A stretch of DNA of 33,342 nucleotides from Alphaproteobacteria bacterium. Lineage in GTDB: Bacteria; Pseudomonadota; Alphaproteobacteria; UBA828. The notes beneath the pieces were generated by a model. The model was not told the origin of the DNA. It saw nothing but the letters and a program-made list of their open reading frames with translations, and ran no database searches. The stretch covers positions 1 through 33,342 of the forward strand of contig JAJDXK010000122.1 of NCBI GenBank assembly GCA_022823305.1, written 5' to 3'. This document shows, one piece after another, positions 1 to 8,712 of this stretch (its first letter is position 1; each line of letters begins with the position of its first letter). The position numbers were made by a program, and so were the translations under genes.

Positions 1-39
1 CCTGAGGCCGAGTTCGGACAACTCGGGGAGCGGTGTCAT
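1..39 (-). CDS. 5' end of an unidentified gene, cut by the window edge
   Basis: Only the first 13 codons are inside the window (MTPLPELSELGLR). The start is supported by a GGAGG ribosome-binding site on the minus strand (bases 45-49) five bases upstream of the ATG, and by a perfect inverted repeat at 50-78 in promoter position. The gene is co-oriented with the GMC dehydrogenase that ends at 121. Thirteen residues are too few for a family call. The operator geometry would suit a self-regulating repressor such as a TetR-type protein, but that is inference. Confidence 0.5.
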   Translation of the reverse strand, partial: MTPLPELSELGLR

Positions 40-49
40 CGGGGCCTCC

Positions 50-78
50 GTTCTGACAGCCGAATACACTGTCAGAAC
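50..78. promoter_or_regulatory. Perfect 10-bp inverted repeat, candidate operator
   Basis: The arms GTTCTGACAG (50-59) and CTGTCAGAAC (69-78) are perfectly complementary and separated by nine bases. The repeat lies 11 bases upstream of the start codon of the truncated minus-strand gene and partly abuts its ribosome-binding site, so a bound dimer would block expression. The ACAG...CTGT core resembles operators of dimeric helix-turn-helix repressors. The regulator is not in the window unless it is the truncated gene itself. Confidence 0.55.
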
Positions 79-120
79 AATACCCGAAAACGACCGCAGA
101 CCACACACTTCGTTCAAATC

Positions 121-1743
121 TCACAATCTCGACGTACACCCGGCCGGCAGCGGCGCCTTGCCCAGGATCATGTCGGCTGCCTTCTCCGCGATCATCACGG
201 TGGGCGCTGCGGTGTTGCTGCTGGTGATGAGCGGCATGACCGAGGCGTCGACGACGCGGAGCCCGTCGGCACCGCGCAGGCGGAGTTGGGCGTCCACCAC
301 GGCCCTCTCGTCCGCGCCCATGCGGCAGGTGCCGACGGGGTGCCAGACGGTGGTGAGGTTCGCCCTGATCCAGGCGTCGATCACGTCGTCCGCCTGCGCG
401 TCCTCGCCCGGCGCGATCTCCGCGCCCCGGTAGGGGTCAAAGGGCGCCTGCGCCATGATCCGGCGCGCGAGGCGAACCGCGTCCCGCATCACCCGGCGAT
501 CGGTCTCGGCGCTGAGCGTTTTGGCGTGGATCGCCGGCGAAGTGCGCGCATCGGCGGCGGCGATACGGATCTCGCCCCGGCTCTCGGGCCTGAGCTGGTA
601 GCAGTGGGTGAGGAAGCCGTGGCGGCCCTGCCTCGCCCGCGTCACGTCCAGCGTGAGGCCGGGGATGAAGGTGATCTGCAGGTCCGGCGCGTCGAGCCCC
701 TCGCGGGACCGCCCGAAGCCGCCGGCCTCCAGCGCGATCGAGGTGCCGGGGCCGGTGCCGAAGAGGTAGGCCCGCATGCACGCCAGCGCCGCGCGGTCGG
801 GCCGCAGCAGGCCGTAGAGCGCCACCGGCTGGGTGCACGCGTACTGCACGTAGACGCCCGCGTGGTCCTGCAGGTTGCGCCCGACGTCCGGGCTCTCCAC
901 CACCACCTCGATGCCGAGGGAGCGGAGGTGCTCGGGCGCACCGATGCCGGAGAGCTGCAGCAGCTGCGGCGAGTTGATGGTGCCGGCACAGAGGATCACC
1001 TCGCGCCGGGCGCGGATGTCGCGCCGCCGCCCGCGTTCGCGGTAAGCCACGCCGACGCAGCGCCGGCCCTCGAAGAGCAGCCGCTCGGCCTGGGCGCGGA
1101 GCACGACGCGCAGGTTGGGACGTTCACGCACCGGCAGGATGAAGGCGTGGCCGGTGTTCACGCGCCTGCCCCGGTCGATGCAGAAGTCCTGGCGACCGAC
1201 TCCTTCCTGCTCGGCGCCGTTGAAGTCGTCGTTGCGGGCCATGCCGAGGGCCTCGCAGGCCTCGAGAAAGACCCCGTAGAGGGGGTTCTTCGACTGCGCG
1301 CGGTTGACGCGGAGCGGACCGTCGCTGCCGTGAAACGCGTCGCGACGCGAGCCGTGCCCTTCGGCCCGCTTGAAGTAGGGCAGCACGCTCGCGTAGTCCC
1401 AGCCCTCGAGCCCGAGCTGGCGCCAGCCGTCGTAGTCCCGGCGGTTGCCGCGCATGTACATCATGCCGTTGATCGCCGAGGTGCCGCCCAGCACCTTGCC
1501 GCGCGGCCAGGGGATGCGGCGCCCGTCGAGGTGGGGTTCGGGCTCGGTCTCGTAGCCCCAGTTGATCGAGCGCATGAAGTAGACGAGGCCCGCCATCAGC
1601 GGGATGTGGATGAAGGGATGGCGCGCCTCGCCGCCGGCCTCCAGCAGCGCGACGCTGTTCGCGGGATCGGCCGAGAGCCGGTTGGCCAGCACGCAGCCGG
1701 CGGTGCCGCCGCCGATCACGACGAAATCATGCTCGTCCGCCAT
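121..1743 (-). CDS. GMC-family FAD-dependent oxidoreductase (choline/alcohol dehydrogenase-like)
   Basis: A 540-residue flavoprotein of normal length for the glucose-methanol-choline family, which oxidises alcohols to aldehydes or ketones with FAD. Visible landmarks are the N-terminal FAD Rossmann motif VIGGGTAGCVLANRLS (about residues 9-24) with the ribose-binding acid in VALLEAG (31-37), GMC signature 1 (GKVLGGTSAINGMMYMRG, 82-99), GMC signature 2 (GTINSPQLLQLSGIG, in the middle of the protein), and the C-terminal active-site pair His468 (WHPVGTCRMG) and Asn510 (SSNTAAPT). No signal peptide or membrane segment is seen, so it is probably cytoplasmic. It is transcribed divergently from the OYE-like gene, with 64 bases between the start codons. 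Choline dehydrogenase is the nearest textbook relative, but no betaine genes are nearby and the substrate is unknown. Confidence 0.93.
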   Translation of the reverse strand: MADEHDFVVIGGGTAGCVLANRLSADPANSVALLEAGGEARHPFIHIPLMAGLVYFMRSINWGYETEPEPHLDGRRIPWPRGKVLGGTSAINGMMYMRGNRRDYDGWRQLGLEGWDYASVLPYFKRAEGHGSRRDAFHGSDGPLRVNRAQSKNPLYGVFLEACEALGMARNDDFNGAEQEGVGRQDFCIDRGRRVNTGHAFILPVRERPNLRVVLRAQAERLLFEGRRCVGVAYRERGRRRDIRARREVILCAGTINSPQLLQLSGIGAPEHLRSLGIEVVVESPDVGRNLQDHAGVYVQYACTQPVALYGLLRPDRAALACMRAYLFGTGPGTSIALEAGGFGRSREGLDAPDLQITFIPGLTLDVTRARQGRHGFLTHCYQLRPESRGEIRIAAADARTSPAIHAKTLSAETDRRVMRDAVRLARRIMAQAPFDPYRGAEIAPGEDAQADDVIDAWIRANLTTVWHPVGTCRMGADERAVVDAQLRLRGADGLRVVDASVMPLITSSNTAAPTVMIAEKAADMILGKAPLPAGCTSRL

Positions 1744-1807
1744 CCTTCCTCCTGCGTCGAGGCGGCCCTAGACTGCGCCGCCCCCAGCCTTGACGACGGT
1801 GAGCGCC

Positions 1808-3763
1808 ATGGCCTTCGACACGCTCTTCAGCCCCATCGCAGTGGGCGGCCGCACGCTGCGCAACCGCATCGTGCATGCCGCCACCGTCACCGGGCTCGGC
1901 CGCGACCGCGCCGTGACCGACCGGCTCATCGCCTATCACGCCGCGCGCGCCGAGGGCGGGGCCGCGATGATCGTGACCGAGCTCATGAACGTGCATCCCA
2001 GCAGCAGCGGCGCGCCGATCCTGGTGAGCCTGCACGACGAGGGCAACCTCGGCGGTCTCGCGCGCTGGGCCGAGGCGGTCGAGCGCCACGGCTGCCGGCT
2101 CGTCGGCCAGCTCGGCCACATCGGCCGCCAGCAGCTCTGGGGCCTCGATTCGGTCCCGCGCAGCGCCTCCGCGCAGCCCGAGGCGCTCTACTGGAACAGC
2201 GCCCGGCCGCTCGCCGAGGACGAGATCCCGGGCATCGTCGCGGGCTATGCCGAGAGCGCGGAGCGGCTGAAGCGCGCGGGCTTCAGCGGCGTCGAGCTGC
2301 ACGGCGCGCACGGCTACCTGATCGCACAGTTCCTCTCGCCCGCCTGCAACGACCGTACCGACGGCTACGGCGGCAGCCTCGAGGGCCGCCTGCGCTTCCT
2401 GCGCGAGGCGATGGCCGCGGTGCGCGCCGCCTGCGGGGACGACTTCATCGTGGGCATCAAGCTGCCGGCAGACGAGCGCGTGCCGGGCGGCATCGACCCC
2501 GACGAGGCGGAGCGGATCGCCGCCGCCGCTGCGGCCGAAGGCGTGCTCGACTACCTCTCCTTCAGCCAGGGCGCCTTCGGTCTCGATTTCGATACCCATC
2601 TGCCGGACATGCACTACCCGCCGCGGCCCTTCCTGCCGCTGCACCGGCGGCTGCGCGCCGCGGCCGGCGGGCTTCCGGTGATCGGTCTCGGCCGCATCGA
2701 ATCGGCGGACGCGGCCGAGGCGGCGCTGGCCGAAGGCGCCTGCGACATGATCGGCTTCAGCCGGCTCCTGATATCGGACGCCGACTGGCCACGCAAGACG
2801 CGCGCCCGCCGCACCGACGCGATCCGCGCCTGCACCTTCTGCAACTACTGCTGGGGTGAGATTCACGCCGGCAAGCCCATCCGCTGCTTCCAGAATCCCA
2901 TGCTCGGCAACGCCGGCGAGAGCGGCTGGCAACCCCCGCCGGCGCGCGAACGCAAGTGCGTCGTGGTGGTCGGCGCCGGCCTCGCCGGGCTGGAGGCAAC
3001 ATGGGTCGCGGCCGCGCGCGGCCATGCGGTCACCCTTTTCTCCGCGAGCGCGCAAGCTGGCGGCGCGGCCCGGCTGGAGGCCCGCCTGCCCGGCCGCGCG
3101 GAGGTGTCGCAGACCGCCCGGTTCCAGCAGCGACAGGCGACCGAGGCGGGCGCCGCGTTTCGCTTCGGCGAGGCCGCGAGCGTCGAGACGGTGCTGGCCT
3201 GCGACCCGGATGCCGTGATCCTCGCCACCGGCTCGGAGATGCGCCGGCCGCCGGCGCTGGCGGAGGACGCCGAGGCGGTCGACCTGCGGAGCGCCGTCGC
3301 CGCCCTGGTCGAGGGTGAGCCCGGTCGGTCGCCGGGCACGGCGGTGCTGCTCGACATGGACCAGACGCCCGCGGTGTACGGCGCGGTCGAGCTCCTGGCC
3401 GAGCGCTTCGCCCGCGTGGTGCTGCTGACTCCGGCGGCGGAGAACGCCCGCTTCGTCAACCTGATGTCGCGCATGGGAGTGGAGCGCCGCCTCGCGCAGC
3501 TCGGCATCGACGTGCGCCGCCTCACCGAGCCGGTCGCGCGCGAAGGCGAGCGCGTCGCCTGCCGCCATGTCATCACCGGCGCCGAGACGGCGATCAAGGA
3601 CGTGGCGCTGCTGACCTACGCCACGCCCCGCATCGCACGTGGCGGGCTCGCGGCGGAACTGAAGAAGGCCGGGATTCCCGTCACATTCGTCGGCGACTGC
3701 CTGCTGCCGCGCGACGCGGCCTCCGCCATCCACGACGGCCACCGCGCCGCGCTGGTGCTTTAG
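1808..3763 (+). CDS. NADH:flavin oxidoreductase, OYE barrel fused to FAD/NAD(P) domain (FadH/TMADH-like)
   Basis: A 651-residue multidomain flavoenzyme. Residues 1 to about 330 form an Old-Yellow-Enzyme TIM barrel with the typical segments LHGAHGYLIAQFLSP and DRTDGYGGSLEGRLRF. A four-cysteine cluster follows (Cys342, Cys345, Cys348, Cys360), a [4Fe-4S] site. Then comes a Rossmann FAD/NAD(P) domain starting at VVVVGAGLAGLEA (about 385) and a C-terminal VGDC segment. The architecture is that of 2,4-dienoyl-CoA reductase, trimethylamine dehydrogenase and related enzymes; the CxxCxxC spacing is more like the amine dehydrogenases than FadH. ATG 1808 is chosen because GGTGAG lies just upstream; a TTG at 1790 in the same frame would add six residues. 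It converges on the SDR gene ending at 3774. Confidence 0.88.
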   Translation: MAFDTLFSPIAVGGRTLRNRIVHAATVTGLGRDRAVTDRLIAYHAARAEGGAAMIVTELMNVHPSSSGAPILVSLHDEGNLGGLARWAEAVERHGCRLVGQLGHIGRQQLWGLDSVPRSASAQPEALYWNSARPLAEDEIPGIVAGYAESAERLKRAGFSGVELHGAHGYLIAQFLSPACNDRTDGYGGSLEGRLRFLREAMAAVRAACGDDFIVGIKLPADERVPGGIDPDEAERIAAAAAAEGVLDYLSFSQGAFGLDFDTHLPDMHYPPRPFLPLHRRLRAAAGGLPVIGLGRIESADAAEAALAEGACDMIGFSRLLISDADWPRKTRARRTDAIRACTFCNYCWGEIHAGKPIRCFQNPMLGNAGESGWQPPPARERKCVVVVGAGLAGLEATWVAAARGHAVTLFSASAQAGGAARLEARLPGRAEVSQTARFQQRQATEAGAAFRFGEAASVETVLACDPDAVILATGSEMRRPPALAEDAEAVDLRSAVAALVEGEPGRSPGTAVLLDMDQTPAVYGAVELLAERFARVVLLTPAAENARFVNLMSRMGVERRLAQLGIDVRRLTEPVAREGERVACRHVITGAETAIKDVALLTYATPRIARGGLAAELKKAGIPVTFVGDCLLPRDAASAIHDGHRAALVL

Positions 3764-3773
3764 GCCAGGGCCC

Positions 3774-4526
3774 CTAGTCCGGTATGTCGGCGGCGCCGGG
3801 GAGCAGCGCGCCGAACTCGCGCTCGGCCGCCTTGGGGTCCGTGCGCATCAGCGCCTCGGTCTGGAGCGAGTGCGCGCCGATGCAGATGTCCTCCAGACCC
3901 TGCTCCAGCGCGTCCACGATCCCTTCGGCGACCGCCTCGGGCGGCTGTTTCTCGCCGCCGAAGCCCGCGACCATGGGCGTGTCGGTGGAGCTCGGGAAGA
4001 CCGCCAGCACATGGGTGCCCCGGGCGGCGAGCTCGGCCCGCATGCACTGGGTTGCGGACCAGGCCGCAGCCTTGCTGGCCGAGTATGCGCCGCAGAAGGG
4101 CGCGTTCACCCGCGCCACCTCCGAGAGCACGCTGACCAGCGTGCCGCCGCCGTTCGCGGCCAACACGGGAGCGAAGGCCCGCGCGACGTGGAGGTAGCCC
4201 CAGAAGTTGACCTCGAACTGGGCGCGCGCGGCGTCGAGCCGGGGCGCGCCCATCATGCCCTCCCAGGCAATGATCGCGGCGTTGTTGACCACCAGGGTAA
4301 CGCCGTCGCAGCGCGCCGCGGCGCGGCCGACCGCCGCCTCGTCGGCCACGTCGAGCGGCAGCGGCTCGATACCCGCATCATCCGGAAAGGCCGCCACCGC
4401 GAGCGCCGCCGGCAGATCGGCGGCATGAATGCGCCGCGCGCCGTGCGCCGCCAGCGCAGCCACAAGGTGGGCGCCGATGCCGCCGGCGGCGCCGGTGACG
4501 AGGGCCTCGCATCCGTTCACGTGCAT
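3774..4526 (-). CDS. Short-chain dehydrogenase/reductase (SDR), first of three
   Basis: A 250-residue classical SDR that would oxidise or reduce a hydroxyl/keto group with NAD(P). The cofactor motif TGAAGGIG is near residue 12, the structural NNAA motif is present, and the catalytic Tyr-Lys pair appears as YSASK with an upstream serine in SVLSEVAR. It lacks the usual C-terminal DGG motif of closely related SDRs and instead ends in a short acidic tail, so it belongs to a different subfamily from its two neighbours. It lies four bases downstream of the SDR at 4531-5337 on the same strand, so the two are almost certainly co-transcribed. The substrate is not predictable. Confidence 0.9.
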   Translation of the reverse strand: MHVNGCEALVTGAAGGIGAHLVAALAAHGARRIHAADLPAALAVAAFPDDAGIEPLPLDVADEAAVGRAAARCDGVTLVVNNAAIIAWEGMMGAPRLDAARAQFEVNFWGYLHVARAFAPVLAANGGGTLVSVLSEVARVNAPFCGAYSASKAAAWSATQCMRAELAARGTHVLAVFPSSTDTPMVAGFGGEKQPPEAVAEGIVDALEQGLEDICIGAHSLQTEALMRTDPKAAEREFGALLPGAADIPD

Positions 4527-4530
4527 GGGC

Positions 4531-5337
4531 TCAGTCGCTCCTGGAGGGGTCGCGCACGTCGCTCTTGACCGTGGTGAGCTCAGTGTAGCTGAAGATCAGG
4601 CCTGCGGCATCGAAGCCGCCGTCGACGTTCACCACGCTTCCCGTCAGGTAGCCGGCCTCGTCGCTGGCGAGGAAGAGGGCGGCGCCGGCGACGTCGGGGG
4701 CGAGGCCGAAGCGCCCGAGCGGAATCCGCTCCAGGTAGCGGCGCTCCTGATCCGGCCCCATGCTGGTGATGCCGGTGTCGATGGGGCCCGGCGCGATGGC
4801 GTTGACGGCGATGCCGCGTGGGCCGAGCTCGACCGCCATGATCCGCGTCATCTGGTGGATGCCCGCCTTGGTCACACCGTAGGCGGTGCGCCCGTAGCTG
4901 CCGCGCTGGCCCGAGATCGAGCCGATGTTCACGATCCGACCGCCGCCCTGGGCGGCCATGATGCGCGCCGCCGCCTGCGCGCAGAGGAAGGCGCTGGTGA
5001 GGTTGTTGCGCAGCACGCGCTCCCAGTCCTCGAGCGTGAGGTCGAGGAAGGCACCGTGATGGGCGATGCCGGCGTTGTTGATGAGGATGTCGAGGCGCCC
5101 GCCGAAGCACGCTCGCGCGGTCTCGAACAGGTGCCGGACGCCCTCGGGCAGGCCGACATCGGCGGTGCAGGCGTGGACGCCGCCGGTACCGATCTCCGCC
5201 GCCGCGGCCTCTGCGCGCTCTCCGTCAATGTCGGCGAGCAGCACACGACAGCCCTCGGCGGCGAAGCGGCGGCCGATCTCGCGGCCGATGCCGCGCCCGC
5301 CGCCGGTGACGATCGCGTGCTTGCCTTCGAGCCTCAT
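4531..5337 (-). CDS. Short-chain dehydrogenase/reductase (SDR), second of three
   Basis: A 268-residue SDR of the FabG/3-oxoacyl reductase-like type. Visible motifs are TGGGRGIG (residues 11-18), NNAG, the catalytic YGVTK with serine in GSISGQRG, and the C-terminal LTGSVVNVDGGFDA. After that motif there is an extra tail of about 25 residues (SYTELTTVKSDVRDPSRSD at the very end), longer than usual. It is the leading gene of a two-gene minus-strand unit with the SDR at 3774-4526. It is divergent from the third SDR, with 123 bases between the start codons, so the promoters of both units must lie at 5338-5460. Confidence 0.92.
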   Translation of the reverse strand: MRLEGKHAIVTGGGRGIGREIGRRFAAEGCRVLLADIDGERAEAAAAEIGTGGVHACTADVGLPEGVRHLFETARACFGGRLDILINNAGIAHHGAFLDLTLEDWERVLRNNLTSAFLCAQAAARIMAAQGGGRIVNIGSISGQRGSYGRTAYGVTKAGIHQMTRIMAVELGPRGIAVNAIAPGPIDTGITSMGPDQERRYLERIPLGRFGLAPDVAGAALFLASDEAGYLTGSVVNVDGGFDAAGLIFSYTELTTVKSDVRDPSRSD

Positions 5338-5460
5338 CGCCCTCTCTCCCTGCGGGGCCCGGCCTATCGGCTGGCGCGGTCCGGTGTCAACCCTCGCGGG
5401 CCGCAGGATGCCGGGCTAAGCTGCGGCGGGCATCGCAGGGCGGGGGCGCACGAGACCGGC

Positions 5461-6231
5461 ATGAGGCTGCAGGGCAAGACGGCGATCGTCACCGGCGCGG
5501 GCTCGGGCATCGGCCGGGCCACGGCGCTGCGCTTCGCCAGCGAGGGCGCGGCCGTGGCCTGCGCCGGGCTCAGCGCCGACGACAACGTCGCCACCGTGCG
5601 CGCCATCGAGGCCAGGGGCGGCAACGCCGTCGCCATCGAGGCGGACGTGACGAGCGACGACGACGTGGCCGGCATGGTCCAGGCCGCGATCGAGGCCCTC
5701 GGCCACGTCGACATCCTCGTCAACAACGCCGGCCAGGCGGTGATCGGCGGTATCGACGAGATCGAGCGCGCCGACTGGGACCGCCAGATGGACGTGAACG
5801 TCACCAGCATCTACCGCGGCGCGAGGGCGGTCTGGAGCCACATGCGCGAGCGGGGCGGCGGCGTGATCCTGAACACCGCGTCGGTCGCCGGCCTCATCGG
5901 CACGCCGGGGCAGGTCGCCTATGCCACCTCCAAGGGCGCGGCGGTGACGATGACGAAGTGCCTCGCGCTCGACGGCGCCAGGGACCGGATCCGCGTCAAC
6001 TGCGTCTGCCCCGGCTGGGTGCAGACGCCGATGGTGGACTATCACCTCTCCCAGCTCGACGACCCGGACGCCTTCAAGGCGCGCCTCGCGCGGCTGCATC
6101 CGCTCGGCGTGGGCGAGCCCGCCGACATCGCCGCGGGCTTCGTCTACCTCGCCTCGGACGAGGCGCGCTGGGTCACCGGCATCGCGCTCACCATCGACGG
6201 CGGCGTGAGCTGCGGGCTCGTGCCCGAGTGA
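5461..6231 (+). CDS. Short-chain dehydrogenase/reductase (SDR), third of three
   Basis: A 256-residue classical SDR. It shows the NAD(P) motif TGAGSGIG (residues 11-18), NNAG, the catalytic YATSK with serine in NTASVAGL, and the C-terminal VTGIALTIDGGVSCG typical of the glucose/3-oxoacyl dehydrogenase-like group. The reading frame is open far upstream of 5461, but ATG 5461 gives exactly the usual SDR N terminus (MRLQGKTAIVTG). The IlvD/Edd dehydratase starts 37 bases downstream on the same strand, so the two probably form an operon. In sugar-acid pathways such pairs oxidise a sugar (or a keto-deoxy acid) and dehydrate the aldonate. That role is inferred from the pairing only. Confidence 0.92.
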   Translation: MRLQGKTAIVTGAGSGIGRATALRFASEGAAVACAGLSADDNVATVRAIEARGGNAVAIEADVTSDDDVAGMVQAAIEALGHVDILVNNAGQAVIGGIDEIERADWDRQMDVNVTSIYRGARAVWSHMRERGGGVILNTASVAGLIGTPGQVAYATSKGAAVTMTKCLALDGARDRIRVNCVCPGWVQTPMVDYHLSQLDDPDAFKARLARLHPLGVGEPADIAAGFVYLASDEARWVTGIALTIDGGVSCGLVPE

Positions 6232-6268
6232 GGGGCGGCGCCACCACGGACCTGCGACGGAGACGCGC

Positions 6269-7996
6269 ATGACCGACAGGCCCAAGGGACTCCGGCGCAG
6301 GCTCACCGACTACGGCGATCCCGGCTTCTCGCTCTTCCTGCGCAAGGCCTTCGCCAAGTCCATGGGCTACACCGAGGCGGAGCTCGACCGCCCGGTGATC
6401 GGCATCGCCGACACGGGCAGCGGGCTGGTGAGCTGCCACGGCACGGTGCCGGCCCTGATCGATGCGGTCTCGCGCGGCGTGGTGGCCGCCGGCGGGCTTC
6501 CCCTGGCCTTCCCCACCATCTCGCTGGGCGAACCCTTCATGCACCCGACCACCATGCTCTTCCGCAACCTCATGGCGATGGACACGGAGGAGATGATCCG
6601 CGCCCACCCCATCGACGCGGTGGTGCTGATCGGCGGCTGCGACAAGACCGTGCCGGCCCAGCTCATGGCGGCCGCCAGCGCGGGCACCCCCGCGATCCAG
6701 CTCGTCACCGGGCCGATGCTGACCGGGAGCCACCGGGGCGAGCGCCTCGGCGCCTGCACCGACTGCCGGCGCTACTGGGGCGCGCGCCGGGGCGGCCGCG
6801 TGGACGAGGACGAGATCGCCGAGGTCGGCGGCCGCCTGATGCCGTCGGCCGGCACCTGCATGGTGATGGGCACCGCCAGCACCATGGCCTGCGCGGCCGA
6901 GGCGCTCGGCATGATGCTCCCCGGAAGCGCTACGATCCCCGCCGTGCTCGCCGACCGCATGCGCGCAGCCCGCGAGACCGGGGCGCGCGCCGTGGCGCTC
7001 GCGGCCGAGGGGTTGATACCGGAGCGCATCCTCACGCCCGCCGCCTTCACCAACGCGCTCCGCGTGCTGTTGGCGGTGGGCGGCTCGACCAACGCGGTGA
7101 TCCACCTCGCGGCGATCGCCGGGCGCTGCGGCTTCGCCCTCGACCTCGAACGCCTCGACCGCCTCAGCCGCGAGACCCCGGTGCTTCTCGACCTCAAGCC
7201 CTCGGGCCGGCATTACATGGAGGACCTGAACAAGGCCGGCGGGCTCATGCCGGTGCTGCGCGCGCTCGTGCCGGCGCTGGACCTCGACTGCCTCACCGTG
7301 ACCGGGCGGACGCTGGGGGACGAGATCGCCGCCGCGCCCGAACCCTGGCCGCAGGACGTGGTGCGCGAAGCGGACGAGCCGATCTACCCGGAGGGCGGCA
7401 TCGCCGTGTTGCGCGGCAACCTCGCGCCCGACGGCGCCATCATCAAGCAGTCGGCGGCGACGCCTGCGCTCTGCTCCCACAACGGGCGCGCGGTGGTGTT
7501 CGACTCGCTCGCCGACCTCACGGCGCGGATCGACGACCCGGCGCTGGACGTGACGCCCGACGACGTGCTGGTGCTGCGGAACGCCGGGCCCAGGGGCGCG
7601 CCTGGGATGCCAGAGGCCGGCTACATCCCGATCCCGAAGAAGCTCGCGACCCAGGGCGTCACCGACATGGTGCGCATTTCGGATGCGCGCATGAGCGGGA
7701 CCGCCTTCGGCACCATCGTGCTCCACGCGGCGCCCGAGGCCGCGATCGGCGGGCCGCTGGCGCTGGTGGAGAACGGCGACCGCATCGCGCTGGACGTGGC
7801 GTCGCGCGCGCTGACGCTGGAGGTGAGCCAGGCGACGCTCGATGCGCGCCGGGCCGCGTGGCGTCCACCGCCGCCGCCCGAGGGCGCCGGGCGCGGCTAT
7901 CTCGCGCTCCACCTCGCCCACGTGGAGCAGGCCGACCGCGGCTGCGACCTTGATTTCCTGACCGCGCCCCGCACCGGCACCGCCGTGCCGATCTAG
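6269..7996 (+). CDS. IlvD/Edd-family dehydratase, probable sugar-acid (aldonate) dehydratase
   Basis: A 575-residue Fe-S dehydratase that removes water from a 2,3-dihydroxy acid to give a 2-keto-3-deoxy acid. The three conserved cysteines of the family are visible: Cys56 (SCHG), Cys124 (GGCDK) and Cys197 (AGTCMVMGTA). The C-terminal serine motif DARMSGTAFG is also present. Length and motifs fit the pentonate/hexonate dehydratase branch better than the branched-chain amino acid enzyme, and no ilv genes are nearby. The start has GGAG just upstream. It follows the SDR at 5461-6231. Its stop overlaps that of the convergent HAD gene in the palindrome CTAG (7993-7996). The exact substrate is unknown. 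Confidence 0.9.
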   Translation: MTDRPKGLRRRLTDYGDPGFSLFLRKAFAKSMGYTEAELDRPVIGIADTGSGLVSCHGTVPALIDAVSRGVVAAGGLPLAFPTISLGEPFMHPTTMLFRNLMAMDTEEMIRAHPIDAVVLIGGCDKTVPAQLMAAASAGTPAIQLVTGPMLTGSHRGERLGACTDCRRYWGARRGGRVDEDEIAEVGGRLMPSAGTCMVMGTASTMACAAEALGMMLPGSATIPAVLADRMRAARETGARAVALAAEGLIPERILTPAAFTNALRVLLAVGGSTNAVIHLAAIAGRCGFALDLERLDRLSRETPVLLDLKPSGRHYMEDLNKAGGLMPVLRALVPALDLDCLTVTGRTLGDEIAAAPEPWPQDVVREADEPIYPEGGIAVLRGNLAPDGAIIKQSAATPALCSHNGRAVVFDSLADLTARIDDPALDVTPDDVLVLRNAGPRGAPGMPEAGYIPIPKKLATQGVTDMVRISDARMSGTAFGTIVLHAAPEAAIGGPLALVENGDRIALDVASRALTLEVSQATLDARRAAWRPPPPPEGAGRGYLALHLAHVEQADRGCDLDFLTAPRTGTAVPI

Positions 7997-8634
7997 CCGT
8001 CCAGCAGGGGCGCGAGGTCCGGCAGGCAGGGGAAGACGGCCACGGGCGCGCCAGTGGCGAAGAAATCCGGTGTGCCGATGCCGACGAAGGGGACGCCGGC
8101 CAGCGCCGCCTCGCGCATGTCGGCCTGGGAATCGCCGACGAAGAGCGCATCGGCCGGCGCGACGGCGCGGGCCTCGAGGACGCGGCCCATGTGGACGTGC
8201 TTGGGCGTCTCCCGCGTCGCGCCGTGGACCGAGGCGAGGAAGGGCGCGAGGCCGAAGCGGGCGAGCTGCCGCTCCGCCTCCTCCTGCGGCACGCCGGTCA
8301 CCACGGCGACGAGGCGCTTCGCCGCCTGCGCCTCGATGAAGGCGCGGACGCCGGGGAAGAGCCCGACGGCGTCGTTGATGGCGTCGATGCGCGCGAGAAA
8401 GGCGCCGACGATGCGCGCGCGGTCGGGCTCGCCCAACGCCTCGCCTGTCAGATCCTCGTAGATGCGGTCGAATATCAGCTCCCGCCCGCTGCCTGCGTGG
8501 CGGCGGAAGCCTTCGCCGACGGCGGCGCGATCCGCGCTGTAGGGGGCGAAGGCGTCGGCGAGCGCGGCGATCTTCGCCGCCATGCTGTCGGCGATCACGC
8601 CGTCGTAGTCGAGAAACAGCACCCTGACGCCCAT
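7993..8634 (-). CDS. HAD-superfamily phosphatase (phosphoglycolate phosphatase-like)
   Basis: A 213-residue haloacid-dehalogenase hydrolase with a C1-type helical cap. Motif I is FLDYDGVIADS with nucleophile Asp9 and acid/base Asp11. Motif II is the Thr in VAVVTGVP, motif III the lysine in TPKHVHMG, and motif IV the acidic pair in ADALFVGDSQAD. It would hydrolyse a small phosphate ester in the cytoplasm; Gph/PhnX-like relatives act on phosphoglycolate, sugar phosphates or phosphonates. The frame is open well upstream, but ATG 8634 gives the proper N terminus and has GGAG at the right distance. It diverges from the FAD dehydrogenase at 8713, with 78 bases between starts. Confidence 0.88.
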   Translation of the reverse strand: MGVRVLFLDYDGVIADSMAAKIAALADAFAPYSADRAAVGEGFRRHAGSGRELIFDRIYEDLTGEALGEPDRARIVGAFLARIDAINDAVGLFPGVRAFIEAQAAKRLVAVVTGVPQEEAERQLARFGLAPFLASVHGATRETPKHVHMGRVLEARAVAPADALFVGDSQADMREAALAGVPFVGIGTPDFFATGAPVAVFPCLPDLAPLLDG

Positions 8635-8712
8635 CACGCGCGCTCCGTCCCCGGCGTTTGACGTGGACCGCATAGTGCCGCAAAACCGCACCCCTGCCGA
8701 ACGGAGTGCACG

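Noticed and set aside
286..2859. Very long open frame antisense to the GMC and OYE genes
   Set aside because: It has no recognisable protein family, is rich in Arg/Ala/Pro/Gly, and lies opposite two clear genes. GC-rich codon bias keeps such frames open.
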